A stretch of 64,000 bases of DNA from Candidatus Enterococcus ferrettii. Lineage in GTDB: Bacteria; Bacillota; Bacilli; Lactobacillales; Enterococcaceae. This document shows positions 46,157 to 54,247 of this stretch, one piece after another. Made by a program: the position numbers and the translations under genes. Location of the stretch: positions 1 through 64,000 of the forward strand of contig NZ_JAFREL010000066.1 of the NCBI RefSeq assembly GCF_017377655.1, written 5' to 3'. The first letter of the stretch is position 1. Each line of letters begins with the position of its first letter. A model generated the notes under the pieces. That model was given only the letters and a program-made list of their open reading frames with translations. It made no database searches and had not been told where the DNA came from.

Positions 46157-46730
46157 TCAGCTTTTTCTCGCCGGCTGGCACTGATTCTCCATAAAGTGCC
46201 ACGCCTGACAACAAGTAGGCGCTTAGGGCTACTTGACTAAACTCGTTGTCATTATTCGCCTCACCACCGGAAACTGGCTCAGGCATAGTCAGAGGTGAGT
46301 TATTGAAAAAGTCATCGTCCAACATAAGAGATGTTTGCGGATGGCGAATAAAATTCCAGATTTTGTTGGATGGCTGGTTCTTTTCCGTTTTTTTTTGCTG
46401 AGGTTTTTCTTTCGGCGCATCATTTTCTATGTTTTCGTCAGACTTATTCGTTGATTGGCTGCTTTGTGCCTCACGGGTCGTCTTAGTCGATGATTCTATG
46501 TCTGAAGACTCGCTAGTCTCTGTTGCTTCTGATGAATCAGTTGATTCGTAAACAATTTCGGCTGTTGATTCCTGCGCTTCCTGAGAGCTATCATTAGGAA
46601 TAGGAGTAATGGTTTCATTAGGATTCATCGGATCATAGATACTAGTTGCTGCTAAAGCATAATTGGAATATAGAAAAATACAAGCCCCCATCCATAATGA
46701 AACTGAATGAATAATTACTCGTTTTTTCAA
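46140..46730 (-). CDS. Secreted Ser/Thr/Glu-rich protein of the WxL cluster
   Basis: A 196-residue protein with a signal peptide (MKKRVIIHSVSLWMGACIFLYSNYALAA), a low-complexity region (about 47-110) rich in Ser, Thr and Glu, and a C-terminal part with LMLDDDFFNNSPLTMPEPVSGG. No LPXTG motif or membrane anchor at the end. TTG start overlaps the sortase stop (TTGA) and has GGAGG 8 bp upstream. No family recognised; its position suggests a secreted part of the surface complex. Confidence 0.7.
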   Translation of the reverse strand: MKKRVIIHSVSLWMGACIFLYSNYALAATSIYDPMNPNETITPIPNDSSQEAQESTAEIVYESTDSSEATETSESSDIESSTKTTREAQSSQSTNKSDENIENDAPKEKPQQKKTEKNQPSNKIWNFIRHPQTSLMLDDDFFNNSPLTMPEPVSGGEANNDNEFSQVALSAYLLSGVALYGESVPAGEKKLSDYFA

Positions 46731-47488
46731 TGGCTTTCCTCCTCTCGTGATAACCTCAAAATGATCAGGGTTCCTAAGACAACTAAACTAAGGAATAGAC
46801 CCACTCCCCTCCACACATTCCGCTCATTTCTCTGAACTGTTGCTTTTTCAAGCTTTTTCTCAATCTTAATTGTCTCTTTAGTTGCCTGTGAGCGTTCTTT
46901 TAGGCTTGCTGTAACAACAAATCGCTGATCAGTTTGAGTCGGCTTATCACAAGTTATCAACGTTAATTGCGGTTCATTGGTTTCATCTAGCACACTAAGA
47001 TTGGTTTCTTTGATTATCTTAGTAGCTGTTACTTGGTAATGATAGACTTCCTCCGCATAATAGAGGTATATATCATCCTTTTCTTTTAAAGAAAGCAGCT
47101 GCCCAAATAATAATTGTTGATTTCCTAAGTGATGTCCTAGTAGTACCATGTTATCATTGGCTGGAGTCCTTTCGGGAAATAGCATGCCCCCTCCAGCCAA
47201 CAACGATTCCTGGGTAATAACTGGATAAATCGGGACTGCGAAATCAGCAGAAGGAATCAGCAGATTGGCACTAACTGGCTGATCGGTTCCTTGGAAAGCC
47301 AGTATTTCCGAAAAGCTTGGCGGCTGAACAGCTTCGGCTTGATTTAACGGCTGGTCAACTACCTTAGTTTGAACGTCGGAAACTTTGGTTAATTTGTAAC
47401 TCAATATACTTTGCTTTATCATCGGAAAGCCAAGCAGAAATAGCGCTGCCCAATAAATAATAATCAGGAAATACTTACTTTTTATCAT
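46727..47488 (-). CDS. Sortase-family transpeptidase
   Basis: A 253-residue sortase with an N-terminal helix (about 7-26) and a C-terminal helix (about 229-246). The catalytic residues are all visible: His in LLGHHLGNQ, Cys in LTLITCDKPTQTDQRFVV, and Arg in the same stretch. It cuts LPXTG-like signals and links proteins to peptidoglycan. The likely substrate is the small protein encoded at 50851, which carries an IPRTG motif. The gene overlaps the DUF916 gene by 14 bp, so it belongs to the WxL operon. Confidence 0.88.
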   Translation of the reverse strand: MIKSKYFLIIIYWAALFLLGFPMIKQSILSYKLTKVSDVQTKVVDQPLNQAEAVQPPSFSEILAFQGTDQPVSANLLIPSADFAVPIYPVITQESLLAGGGMLFPERTPANDNMVLLGHHLGNQQLLFGQLLSLKEKDDIYLYYAEEVYHYQVTATKIIKETNLSVLDETNEPQLTLITCDKPTQTDQRFVVTASLKERSQATKETIKIEKKLEKATVQRNERNVWRGVGLFLSLVVLGTLIILRLSREEESH

Positions 47489-48548
47489 GTCTCTTTTTGT
47501 ACCAGATAATTGCGATGATTAACAACAGTAATAGTATACCAATTAAGATGTATAGCCAAGTGAAATCCTTCTTAACAGTCACATCTTTATCATTTAGTTT
47601 TCTGGCTTGGTCAGCTTTGATTTCAAATTCTTTTTCCAGCTGCCAGTTATAGCGATAGTTTTCCTTTTCACCACTGCTGGCTGTGTACGTGAACTCTCCT
47701 GCCTCATCCTTCTGTCCATAAGCATCAATTTTTAATACATATTTACCAGGGCTCAATCGTTCGCCATTTAAAGGCAGGCCTAAATTAAAGTTTGAATTTG
47801 GTGCCATTTGCATACCAGTTTGCGTATTTTCGTAGATTACCTCGTTTTTTCCTTGCTTAGCAACTGTCATATGCGTTGTTAACTGATTCAAATAAACAGG
47901 CATTGGATTTTGAAGATTTCCGTAAATCAAGGTCCGTGCATTGACCTGCTCTGCTCCAGCCTTCAACAATTTCAAATCCGGTGAGCCATTTTCTTTCTCT
48001 TGACGCATCAATAAGGCAACTACATAAGAATACTCATTCTTAATCGCCAAGCCAGAAGAATCATCACTTGAAGCAGTAGTTTCTTTTGCTTTTTTTTCTT
48101 GGAATGTAATTCCACCAGCTATAATCCCGTCAAATGCTTCGTTTGGCATATGTATGTTTAGTTTGTATTCTGTTTCAGAATGAGGGGCTAAGGTTACCTC
48201 CTTTGGTGCTTCTACATAATCCTTTAAATCAAATTTCAAGGACGAATCAGGGGCAATCTCATTGGCACTATATTCCACTACACCGTTGCTGTTAGTGGTG
48301 GCACTATTAATTTGAGCTTCGACAACAACCTCTTGGTCAGTATCGTTGCGCAAATTGACCGTTAGCTCTTGTTTTTGATCTGGTGACAGCTGTAAATCGA
48401 AATATGTTTTGGATTTGTCGATTTGATTATCAGGAATTTGTGGCGTAACGGCAAAATTAAATTCAGCTGCCTCACCTGTAATACTCATCATTGTTCCTAT
48501 TCCAGCTAGTAAAAAAATAGACAAAGCGATTTTTTTTAAAGTTTTCAT
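47475..48548 (-). CDS. DUF916/DUF3324 WxL-interacting protein (CscA type)
   Basis: A 357-residue membrane-anchored surface protein: signal peptide (1-27), DUF916 domain (about 30-165, with FDLQLSPDQKQELTVNLRNDTDQEVVVEAQI), DUF3324 domain (about 175-300) and a C-terminal helix followed by KKRHDKK. Such proteins bind peptidoglycan and hold WxL proteins on the surface. It follows three WxL genes and precedes the sortase, the usual order of csc clusters. AAAGGAAG precedes the ATG. Confidence 0.92.
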   Translation of the reverse strand: MKTLKKIALSIFLLAGIGTMMSITGEAAEFNFAVTPQIPDNQIDKSKTYFDLQLSPDQKQELTVNLRNDTDQEVVVEAQINSATTNSNGVVEYSANEIAPDSSLKFDLKDYVEAPKEVTLAPHSETEYKLNIHMPNEAFDGIIAGGITFQEKKAKETTASSDDSSGLAIKNEYSYVVALLMRQEKENGSPDLKLLKAGAEQVNARTLIYGNLQNPMPVYLNQLTTHMTVAKQGKNEVIYENTQTGMQMAPNSNFNLGLPLNGERLSPGKYVLKIDAYGQKDEAGEFTYTASSGEKENYRYNWQLEKEFEIKADQARKLNDKDVTVKKDFTWLYILIGILLLLLIIAIIWYKKRHDKK

Positions 48549-48616
48549 TATTGCTTCCTTTCATTCAAAGGAAGGGATGCAATACTCACATCCCTTCTTA
48601 ACTATTATTGGATTTT

Positions 48617-49351
48617 CTATTCTACAGGTATGTCTGCTAAAGTCCAAGTAAAAGTAGTCTTATACTGTTTAGCATACTTAGTCGTAGAGCCTGGTACAGA
48701 TAATTCAATACTTTCAGCTCCAGTTGCTGCGTCTGTTCCCCATGCTAATAAATAGGTTCCCGCACCTTGACCGTTTGCCGCAGACATCACATTTGTCGAA
48801 GCATTTTCGGGAGACAATTTAATTGTTGCTTGTCCACTAGGTTTTTCAGAAGTAGAATTGGTTACTACATTCCCATTTTTAAAGGAAACTGCAGCACCTG
48901 TTAGTTCTTGGTTTTCAGTGGTTTTAAATTGACCATTTTGTTTCACTTGTAAAACCCAACCGGATTCTAACCCACGATTGTCGGTAACCTGAACGAAGTT
49001 TGGACCTGTCTTCTCGGCATCTGCTTTATCTAGGTATTTTTGAGCTTTTGCTTTATAAACCTCATCGGTAGAAGTAATTTTTTGAGTACCAAAATCTAGG
49101 CTTGAAGCATAGTCAATTGATAACGGACCATTTGTTCCTGGTTTAGGGCCCGAAGGATCAGTTGGATCTACTGGTTTAATAGGATCAACTGGGTTTGTAG
49201 GATCCACTGGTTTAGTCGGATCTGTGTTTGCTTCAAAAGTCACAGCTCCATTGGAAGTGTATTCCCCACCATCTGCTGCTAAAGTAGTTGCTGGTAAAGC
49301 TAAGCCGGCTAAAGCTAGCGCCGCAATTGTTAAGTATTGAATTTTTTTCAT
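48617..49351 (-). CDS. WxL-domain surface protein 1
   Basis: A 244-residue protein with a signal peptide (1-25), a Pro/Asp-rich linker of DPTxPV repeats (about 43-73) and a WxL domain with GWVLQVKQNGQF and the final FTWTLADIPVE, where WTL is the second WxL motif. The domain attaches the protein non-covalently to peptidoglycan. It is most similar to the next gene (shared PLSIDYASSLDFG and VKQNGQFKTT-like parts), so the two arose by duplication. GAGGAG precedes the ATG. Confidence 0.92.
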   Translation of the reverse strand: MKKIQYLTIAALALAGLALPATTLAADGGEYTSNGAVTFEANTDPTKPVDPTNPVDPIKPVDPTDPSGPKPGTNGPLSIDYASSLDFGTQKITSTDEVYKAKAQKYLDKADAEKTGPNFVQVTDNRGLESGWVLQVKQNGQFKTTENQELTGAAVSFKNGNVVTNSTSEKPSGQATIKLSPENASTNVMSAANGQGAGTYLLAWGTDAATGAESIELSVPGSTTKYAKQYKTTFTWTLADIPVE

Positions 49352-49363
49352 AATCTCGCTCCT

Positions 49364-50155
49364 CTATGCGTTTTCTGGGATATCAGATAGATTCCAAGTT
49401 AAAGTTGTTTTGTAATTTACCGCATCTTTAGGTGTACTTCCTGGTACAAATAAGGATACGTCTTTAGTTACGTTTGCTTGAACATCGTTCCCTTCGGCAT
49501 CCTTTTCAGTAACAGCTTCAACTGTACCCCAACGATTTGCCCAAGTACCTGCTCCAGTATTTTTTACTGCTGATAGAACAACTGATTCTGTACCGTTTGG
49601 ATTTAAAGTAACTGGTTTTTCAGCCACTGGTGCCACTGCCGTAGAATTGCTGGCAACAGTTGGTTTGTCTAAAGTGATCACTGCTCCAGTTAAAGTATCA
49701 TTCAAGGTGGTAGTTGCCGCTTTGAATTGACCATTTTGTTTCACTTTTAATACCCAACCGCCATTATTCCCACGATTATCAGAAATTTGAACATAGTTCG
49801 GAGATGCTGGTGTATCCCCTTCATATGCTTGTGCGCGAGCAAAATAGGTTTGGTCCTTGTTGGAAATTTTGTTTAAACCAAAATCTAATGAGGATGCATA
49901 GTCAATAGACAATGGACCATCTGTTCCTGGGTTTGGACCATCTGGATCAGTCGGATCGACTGGTTTCACCGGCTTATCTGGATCTGGGTCAACCGGATTT
50001 ACTGGCGGTGTTGGATCAGTATTGGGAATAAACTTAACTGCTCCGTTAGATGTATATTCACTGCTTTCCGCTGCATAAGTAGTAGCTGCACCACCAAGAG
50101 CAGTCAATGCTAAAACGGTCGCTGCAGCTGTTGTAATCATTTGTTTCTTTTTCAT
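49364..50155 (-). CDS. WxL-domain surface protein 2
   Basis: A 263-residue protein with a signal peptide (MKKKQMITTAAATVLALTAL, cleavage after AATTYAA), a linker with PDPDKPVKPVDPTDPDG, and a WxL domain containing GGWVLKVKQNGQF and LTWNLSDIP. The region PLSIDYASSLDFG is identical to the paralogue at 48617. ATG 50155 lies 6 bp after AGGAGG; the in-frame start at 50185 is inside the previous gene. Non-covalent binding to the cell wall is expected. Confidence 0.92.
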   Translation of the reverse strand: MKKKQMITTAAATVLALTALGGAATTYAAESSEYTSNGAVKFIPNTDPTPPVNPVDPDPDKPVKPVDPTDPDGPNPGTDGPLSIDYASSLDFGLNKISNKDQTYFARAQAYEGDTPASPNYVQISDNRGNNGGWVLKVKQNGQFKAATTTLNDTLTGAVITLDKPTVASNSTAVAPVAEKPVTLNPNGTESVVLSAVKNTGAGTWANRWGTVEAVTEKDAEGNDVQANVTKDVSLFVPGSTPKDAVNYKTTLTWNLSDIPENA

Positions 50156-50165
50156 AATTATCCTC

Positions 50166-50882
50166 CTATTCATTTCCAGGCACATTTTTGATTGCCCAGG
50201 TTAAAGAAGTACGGTATTCTTTTGCATATTTAACCGAACTTCCTGGTACTTTTAGTTGAATCGCCTGATCACCTTGAGCTTGGCCAAAGCGATAAATCCA
50301 AGTTCCGATTCCTTGATTTTCGTTTGCTGTAACCACATTTTTCTCCTCACCGATAGACTGGAAAATAATTTCCTTCTCGGCTTGTGGTGCATAGGTCTGA
50401 TCCACATTGGAGACGACCTGGCCTTTTAGAAAAGCCAATTCGGCGTTCTTTAGTTCTTGGTTGCTGGTAGTGTGAAATTGTTTATCCTGCTTCACACTTA
50501 ACACCCATCCGCTGCCCGTTCCACTAAGATCAGATACTTGAACAAAATTCGGTCCATCTTTTTCTGTGCCGTCTGTTGTTTGATAATTCAAATCTTGTGC
50601 ATAATAGGTCTGGTCTGTAGTCGTTATACTTTGCTTACCAAATTGAAAACTTGATACATAATCAATTGAGCGACTTCCACCAGTTCCAGGTGCTGGACCA
50701 GAAGGGTCTACAGGATCTTTTGGAACAATCGGCTTAGTTGGATCAGGTGCCAAAGGATCCAATGGTCGAACAACTGTGCTGCTGTCTACCTGGTAGGCAA
50801 GGGTTGTTTGGGATTCTTCTGCTAACGCTGGACTGTTTGCTAGAAATAGACTACCAACGAGGAGAATGACCGCTTTTTTCAG
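50166..50882 (-). CDS. WxL-domain surface protein 3, apparent CTG start
   Basis: A 238-residue protein with a good signal peptide read as LKKAVILLVGSLFLANSPALAE, a Pro-rich linker (PDPTKPIVPKDPVDPSG) and a WxL domain with GSGWVLSVKQDKQF and LTWAIKNVPGN, where the second motif is WAI instead of WxL. Upstream of the first codon CTG (50882) lies an in-frame TAA, and GGAGGGG is 6 bp before the CTG; the next usual start (TTG 50762) would remove the signal. I therefore take CTG as the start. The frame overlaps the end of the small surface protein gene at 50851 by 32 bp. Confidence 0.75.
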   Translation of the reverse strand: MKKAVILLVGSLFLANSPALAEESQTTLAYQVDSSTVVRPLDPLAPDPTKPIVPKDPVDPSGPAPGTGGSRSIDYVSSFQFGKQSITTTDQTYYAQDLNYQTTDGTEKDGPNFVQVSDLSGTGSGWVLSVKQDKQFHTTSNQELKNAELAFLKGQVVSNVDQTYAPQAEKEIIFQSIGEEKNVVTANENQGIGTWIYRFGQAQGDQAIQLKVPGSSVKYAKEYRTSLTWAIKNVPGNE

Positions 50883-51225
50883 TTAAATCCCCTCCTCGCT
50901 TTAGTTTAAACCCGACGAATGCTATTAAGGCGATTCCTGCAATTGTGGTGACGAGAGAAGAACGATCACCCGTCCGTGGTATAATCTGACCTTTTTCTTC
51001 GTACGATGGAAGAGCACTTTGAATTCCACTTCCAACATCACCAACTGAACCATTAGAACTGGTATCTGTTTTAGGTAAGTCATCCTTTGTGGGCACCTTA
51101 TCCTCAGGGTACTCATAGACGCCATAAAATCCCGTTTTTCCATTGGAATCATAATTTACCTCACCGTAAGCAGGTATACTAGTCAAGAAGAAGAGTGCAA
51201 TACAGGTAAAAATTATTTTTTTCAT
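50851..51225 (-). CDS. Small sortase-anchored protein (CscD type)
   Basis: A 124-residue protein with a signal peptide (MKKIIFTCIALFFLTSIPAYG), a short acidic middle part, and a sorting signal: IIPRTGD, a hydrophobic helix and a basic tail KLKRGG. The motif is IPRTG in place of LPXTG. Such short sortase substrates are a fixed part of WxL/csc clusters. ATG 51225 follows AGGTGA; codons GTG and ATG just upstream are in frame. The gene starts right after the stop of the large WxL gene. Confidence 0.85.
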   Translation of the reverse strand: MKKIIFTCIALFFLTSIPAYGEVNYDSNGKTGFYGVYEYPEDKVPTKDDLPKTDTSSNGSVGDVGSGIQSALPSYEEKGQIIPRTGDRSSLVTTIAGIALIAFVGFKLKRGGDLTEKSGHSPRW

Positions 51226-51234
51226 TGTCATCAC

Positions 51235-53859
51235 CTAATTTCCCGGAACATCTTCTAATTTCCAAGACAATTTACCGGAGTATGTGCCTACACGCTGCTT
51301 CTCGGGAGGTACGACTAATTTGAATCCTCCATCTGATTGCCAATCTGCAGAAATGTCTTGAATACCATCTTCAGTAAATTTACCTGTTTCGATCACTTGA
51401 TTGCCGGCATTGATTGGTAATTCACCCAGTTGAGACGTATAGTACAACGAGTCGACTAAGGAAATTGATCCCAGCTTGATTTCTTCTGATTGGTTAACGG
51501 TTATTCGCCAAGGCTTATGAGCATCACTCCGAGAATCAGAAATTTCCAGTTTACCACTGACTTGTGGATGATAGGTTTCTGTTTTATTCGAAACACCATT
51601 TAATCCAAAATTGAATTGCTCTGGTACTGCTCTTAAGGATAGATAACCAACTAATGTAACAGTCGAAGCGGCTTTGAATGTGGCATCTCGATATTTCATA
51701 TCAGTTGCTGGTTGAATATTCCCAATTGAATTATTTGTGCTTGGCGGATTATCAATCCCGTCAGCTGCACCACTTTGATCCTGCAAAAAGATTTGAAGAA
51801 CATCATTTTGTTTCAATTTCAAACTCGAAATATCTAGGGTCCAAGTGCCATCTGCTTTCACTATACTAGAAAGATCATTCGTCTTTTGACCATTGACTGT
51901 CAAAGTAACAATACTGTCAGGTTCTCCTGTACCAGAAATTTCAGGCGTGATACTTTCAATCTTCGTAGCATCATTTATCTTCGCCGGTTCCGGTGGTGTA
52001 ACATCAATCACCGTTGTAGCGATCGGTGATTCAGTGATCCAAGGCCCTCTTTCAGCAATACCAGATACTTCCTTCCCTGCTTTTTGAAAGGTTTCAGCTT
52101 GATAAGAAATATAGCCGTTCTGGTCGGTAGACAAATTGGAGATAGCTTTACCGTACGAATCTGTCAAGTTAACAGTTGCCTGATTACTTGAAGCATAGAC
52201 CGGAATGTAGGTGATTTCCCCGGCACTGTTTGAACCATTGTTATCAGGAACCATGCCGATGATTACTCGTGCCTGTAATGTTTTGTCGGCATCTGTAATT
52301 GGTGTCCATTCGATGGTTGGATTCTGATTCATCCCCGAAATTCGACGATAGTTCCCTTGTTTAAATCCAGCAAGTCCGGTGTCAGTACTAGTGACTACCT
52401 GAGCAGTCCCGTTTCCCTTCACTTCAAAGCTGTCAACTTTTGCATGAGTTTCATCTGATGGACCTAATGGCTGTGTGCTTAGCTTCCATAAATCAATATC
52501 TGAGTCGATTATCTTAAAGGAATTGTCGCCATAGCTGCCCATCGCCACCTGAACCGCTTGTCTGCCGTCGTATAGATTACGCAAATCGTATTGTGCAGGC
52601 GAATCTAAGATCATACGAGTGTTTTGCCAACGAACAGATGCTGTACCAAGCGCATTAGAGGACATATTTATCAGAGGTTGACTACTTCGACCTATTACAT
52701 AAAAATAAGCTCCAGGATTCACTTCTAAATACGTGTTATTGTTAGAAAAAGCGACTACAGCTCCTGAGTTTTGCTTACTGGTCAAGTTCACAACAGCACC
52801 TGGTTTGATAACCATTCCTGAGCCGTCTTCATCAAAACGCACGGCATTCCCTGGCATGTTCACGTTGAACACACTATTTTCTCCAACTGTTAGACGTTGA
52901 TAATATCGGTACACTGCCGGATAAGTGGTTCCGCCGGTTTGACTTTGAGTAATATTGACTCGGCAATTTTTACCGATTGTATATTCTTTAGAAGCCCCGG
53001 TTGAATTGCTGCTCGCTATTACGTTGTACCAGAAAACAGAAAAATCATAGAAATTCACGTTTCCGGTGTAAACCGTGTTGTCTTCCATAATGAAACTTCC
53101 TAAATAGAAATTTTCTGCTCGGGTATTCACATTCATATTTCCATAAACAGTCACTTCACCATAGGATGCTCGTGCCAATCGTTGAACGCCAGGCTCGGTG
53201 GTAACATTTCCAAATCGATACCGCCATTTTCCGCCATCTGAATAATTTAGCCTTGTCCCTACAATATCCTCTGAGTAAGCTCCGAGGTATTGCTGGTTCA
53301 ATACAATATCATGCATATGGAAAAAACCTGTAGTGTTGCTTGGAGTTCCTAGCCATATCGAAGAATCTCTGAAATCTACTCGATGACCTTGACCGTCAAT
53401 TTCAAGATTATTGCGTCGCACATAAGTAGAAAGGCGACCATCGCTGAGTGAGGTACTAGTGAAATCAGCAGTTAATATAATCTTAGTCACTGTTTCATCT
53501 CTAATACTATTCACAAAGGTTGTCCAATCGCCGACAGCCACTTCCCCAACTGCAAAGGTTTGTACAGCAGCTCGATTAGTTACTTCTTCCTTGTTTTCAT
53601 CGTTATCACTTCTAATCTCTTCCTCTGAAGAAGATTCAACAGTCTCATTGTCAATTTCCGAATTCTCTGGTTCTGTAGTAGAAGTAGAACTTTCGGCTGC
53701 TTCACTAGTAGATATAGTAGATAAAGGATCTTTACTAAGTGAAGAAATCGTCTTATCTGTTGAAGAAGAGGTGTTAGTACCCTTTATCGCTGCAAACGCA
53801 CTTGTATTTGGTATCATCAGCCAAACTAGCAAAAGAATCAGCCACGTTTTTCGTCTCAT
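51235..53859 (-). CDS. Large WxL-domain adhesin-like protein with beta-helix and Ig-like domains
   Basis: An 874-residue surface protein. Signal peptide 1-24; Ser/Thr/Glu-rich region to about 100; a pectate-lyase-like beta-helix (about 105-500, with EIDGQGHRVDF and repeated N-V-N/V-T-V turns); a region with NQATVNLTDSYGKAISNLS (about 545-610); a bacterial Ig-like domain (about 625-710, PEISGTGEPDSIVTLTVNGQ); and a C-terminal WxL domain (HKPWRITVNQ ... GKLSWKLEDVPGN). It is the first gene of the operon. This layout suggests binding to a host or plant polysaccharide or protein while held on peptidoglycan by the WxL domain. Confidence 0.88.
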   Translation of the reverse strand: MRRKTWLILLLVWLMIPNTSAFAAIKGTNTSSSTDKTISSLSKDPLSTISTSEAAESSTSTTEPENSEIDNETVESSSEEEIRSDNDENKEEVTNRAAVQTFAVGEVAVGDWTTFVNSIRDETVTKIILTADFTSTSLSDGRLSTYVRRNNLEIDGQGHRVDFRDSSIWLGTPSNTTGFFHMHDIVLNQQYLGAYSEDIVGTRLNYSDGGKWRYRFGNVTTEPGVQRLARASYGEVTVYGNMNVNTRAENFYLGSFIMEDNTVYTGNVNFYDFSVFWYNVIASSNSTGASKEYTIGKNCRVNITQSQTGGTTYPAVYRYYQRLTVGENSVFNVNMPGNAVRFDEDGSGMVIKPGAVVNLTSKQNSGAVVAFSNNNTYLEVNPGAYFYVIGRSSQPLINMSSNALGTASVRWQNTRMILDSPAQYDLRNLYDGRQAVQVAMGSYGDNSFKIIDSDIDLWKLSTQPLGPSDETHAKVDSFEVKGNGTAQVVTSTDTGLAGFKQGNYRRISGMNQNPTIEWTPITDADKTLQARVIIGMVPDNNGSNSAGEITYIPVYASSNQATVNLTDSYGKAISNLSTDQNGYISYQAETFQKAGKEVSGIAERGPWITESPIATTVIDVTPPEPAKINDATKIESITPEISGTGEPDSIVTLTVNGQKTNDLSSIVKADGTWTLDISSLKLKQNDVLQIFLQDQSGAADGIDNPPSTNNSIGNIQPATDMKYRDATFKAASTVTLVGYLSLRAVPEQFNFGLNGVSNKTETYHPQVSGKLEISDSRSDAHKPWRITVNQSEEIKLGSISLVDSLYYTSQLGELPINAGNQVIETGKFTEDGIQDISADWQSDGGFKLVVPPEKQRVGTYSGKLSWKLEDVPGN

Positions 53860-53891
53860 GCTCTCCCCCCTTTCATTAATAGGCTAACAAA

Positions 53892-53943
53892 ATAACGAAT
53901 CTCTTTTTATAACTTTTTTTCGTAAAAAAGAGAGTTTCGTTAT
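53892..53943 (-). other. Leader hairpin of the WxL operon
   Basis: ATAACGAA-x-CTCTTTTT (53892-53908) pairs with AAAAAGAG-AG-TTCGTTAT (53925-53943) with a small bulge. On the minus strand the hairpin ends in TTTTG, about 30 bp before the first gene's ribosome site. It could be an attenuator or a stabiliser of the mRNA. Confidence 0.5.
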
Positions 53944-54041
53944 AACTATGTAGTTAAAGTTTGATTTTGTGCACATCACCTCATAAATAATAATCTTAAA
54001 CTAATGAAGCACTTATTATTCTAATCATACTTTTGTGCAAA

Positions 54042-54086
54042 AAAAGGTCAATTTCACAGCTGCTAACACTCTGAAATTGACCTTTT
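54042..54086. terminator. Long hairpin between divergent promoters
   Basis: AAAAGGTCAATTTCA (54042-54056) and TGAAATTGACCTTTT (54072-54086) pair perfectly. It lies in the 388-bp region between the WxL operon and the Mga-like gene. It would block transcription in both directions and insulate the two promoters. Confidence 0.65.
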
Positions 54087-54188
54087 CATCATTTTCTATA
54101 TTTTATACAACTCTTTATGCGATAAAATCAGCGATTTCATTTCTTTCAATTTCTCTAAGTTTTTACCAAGACATATTAAATCGACGCA

Positions 54189-54217
54189 TTTAAATTGAAA
54201 TATTCTTAAAATATAAT
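54189..54217 (+). promoter_or_regulatory. Promoter of the divergent Mga-like gene
   Basis: TTTAAA (54189-54194), 17-bp spacer, TATAAT (54212-54217), about 30 bp before the gene. On the minus strand a TTGCAC/TAATAA pair near 54038-54010 is a weak candidate for the WxL operon. Confidence 0.5.
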
Positions 54218-54247
54218 TATTATTAAAGTTCAGTAAGAAAAAATGAG

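Noticed and set aside
46140..46730. Secreted Ser/Thr-rich protein as a sortase-anchored protein
   Set aside because: No LPXTG-like motif, no C-terminal hydrophobic helix or basic tail.
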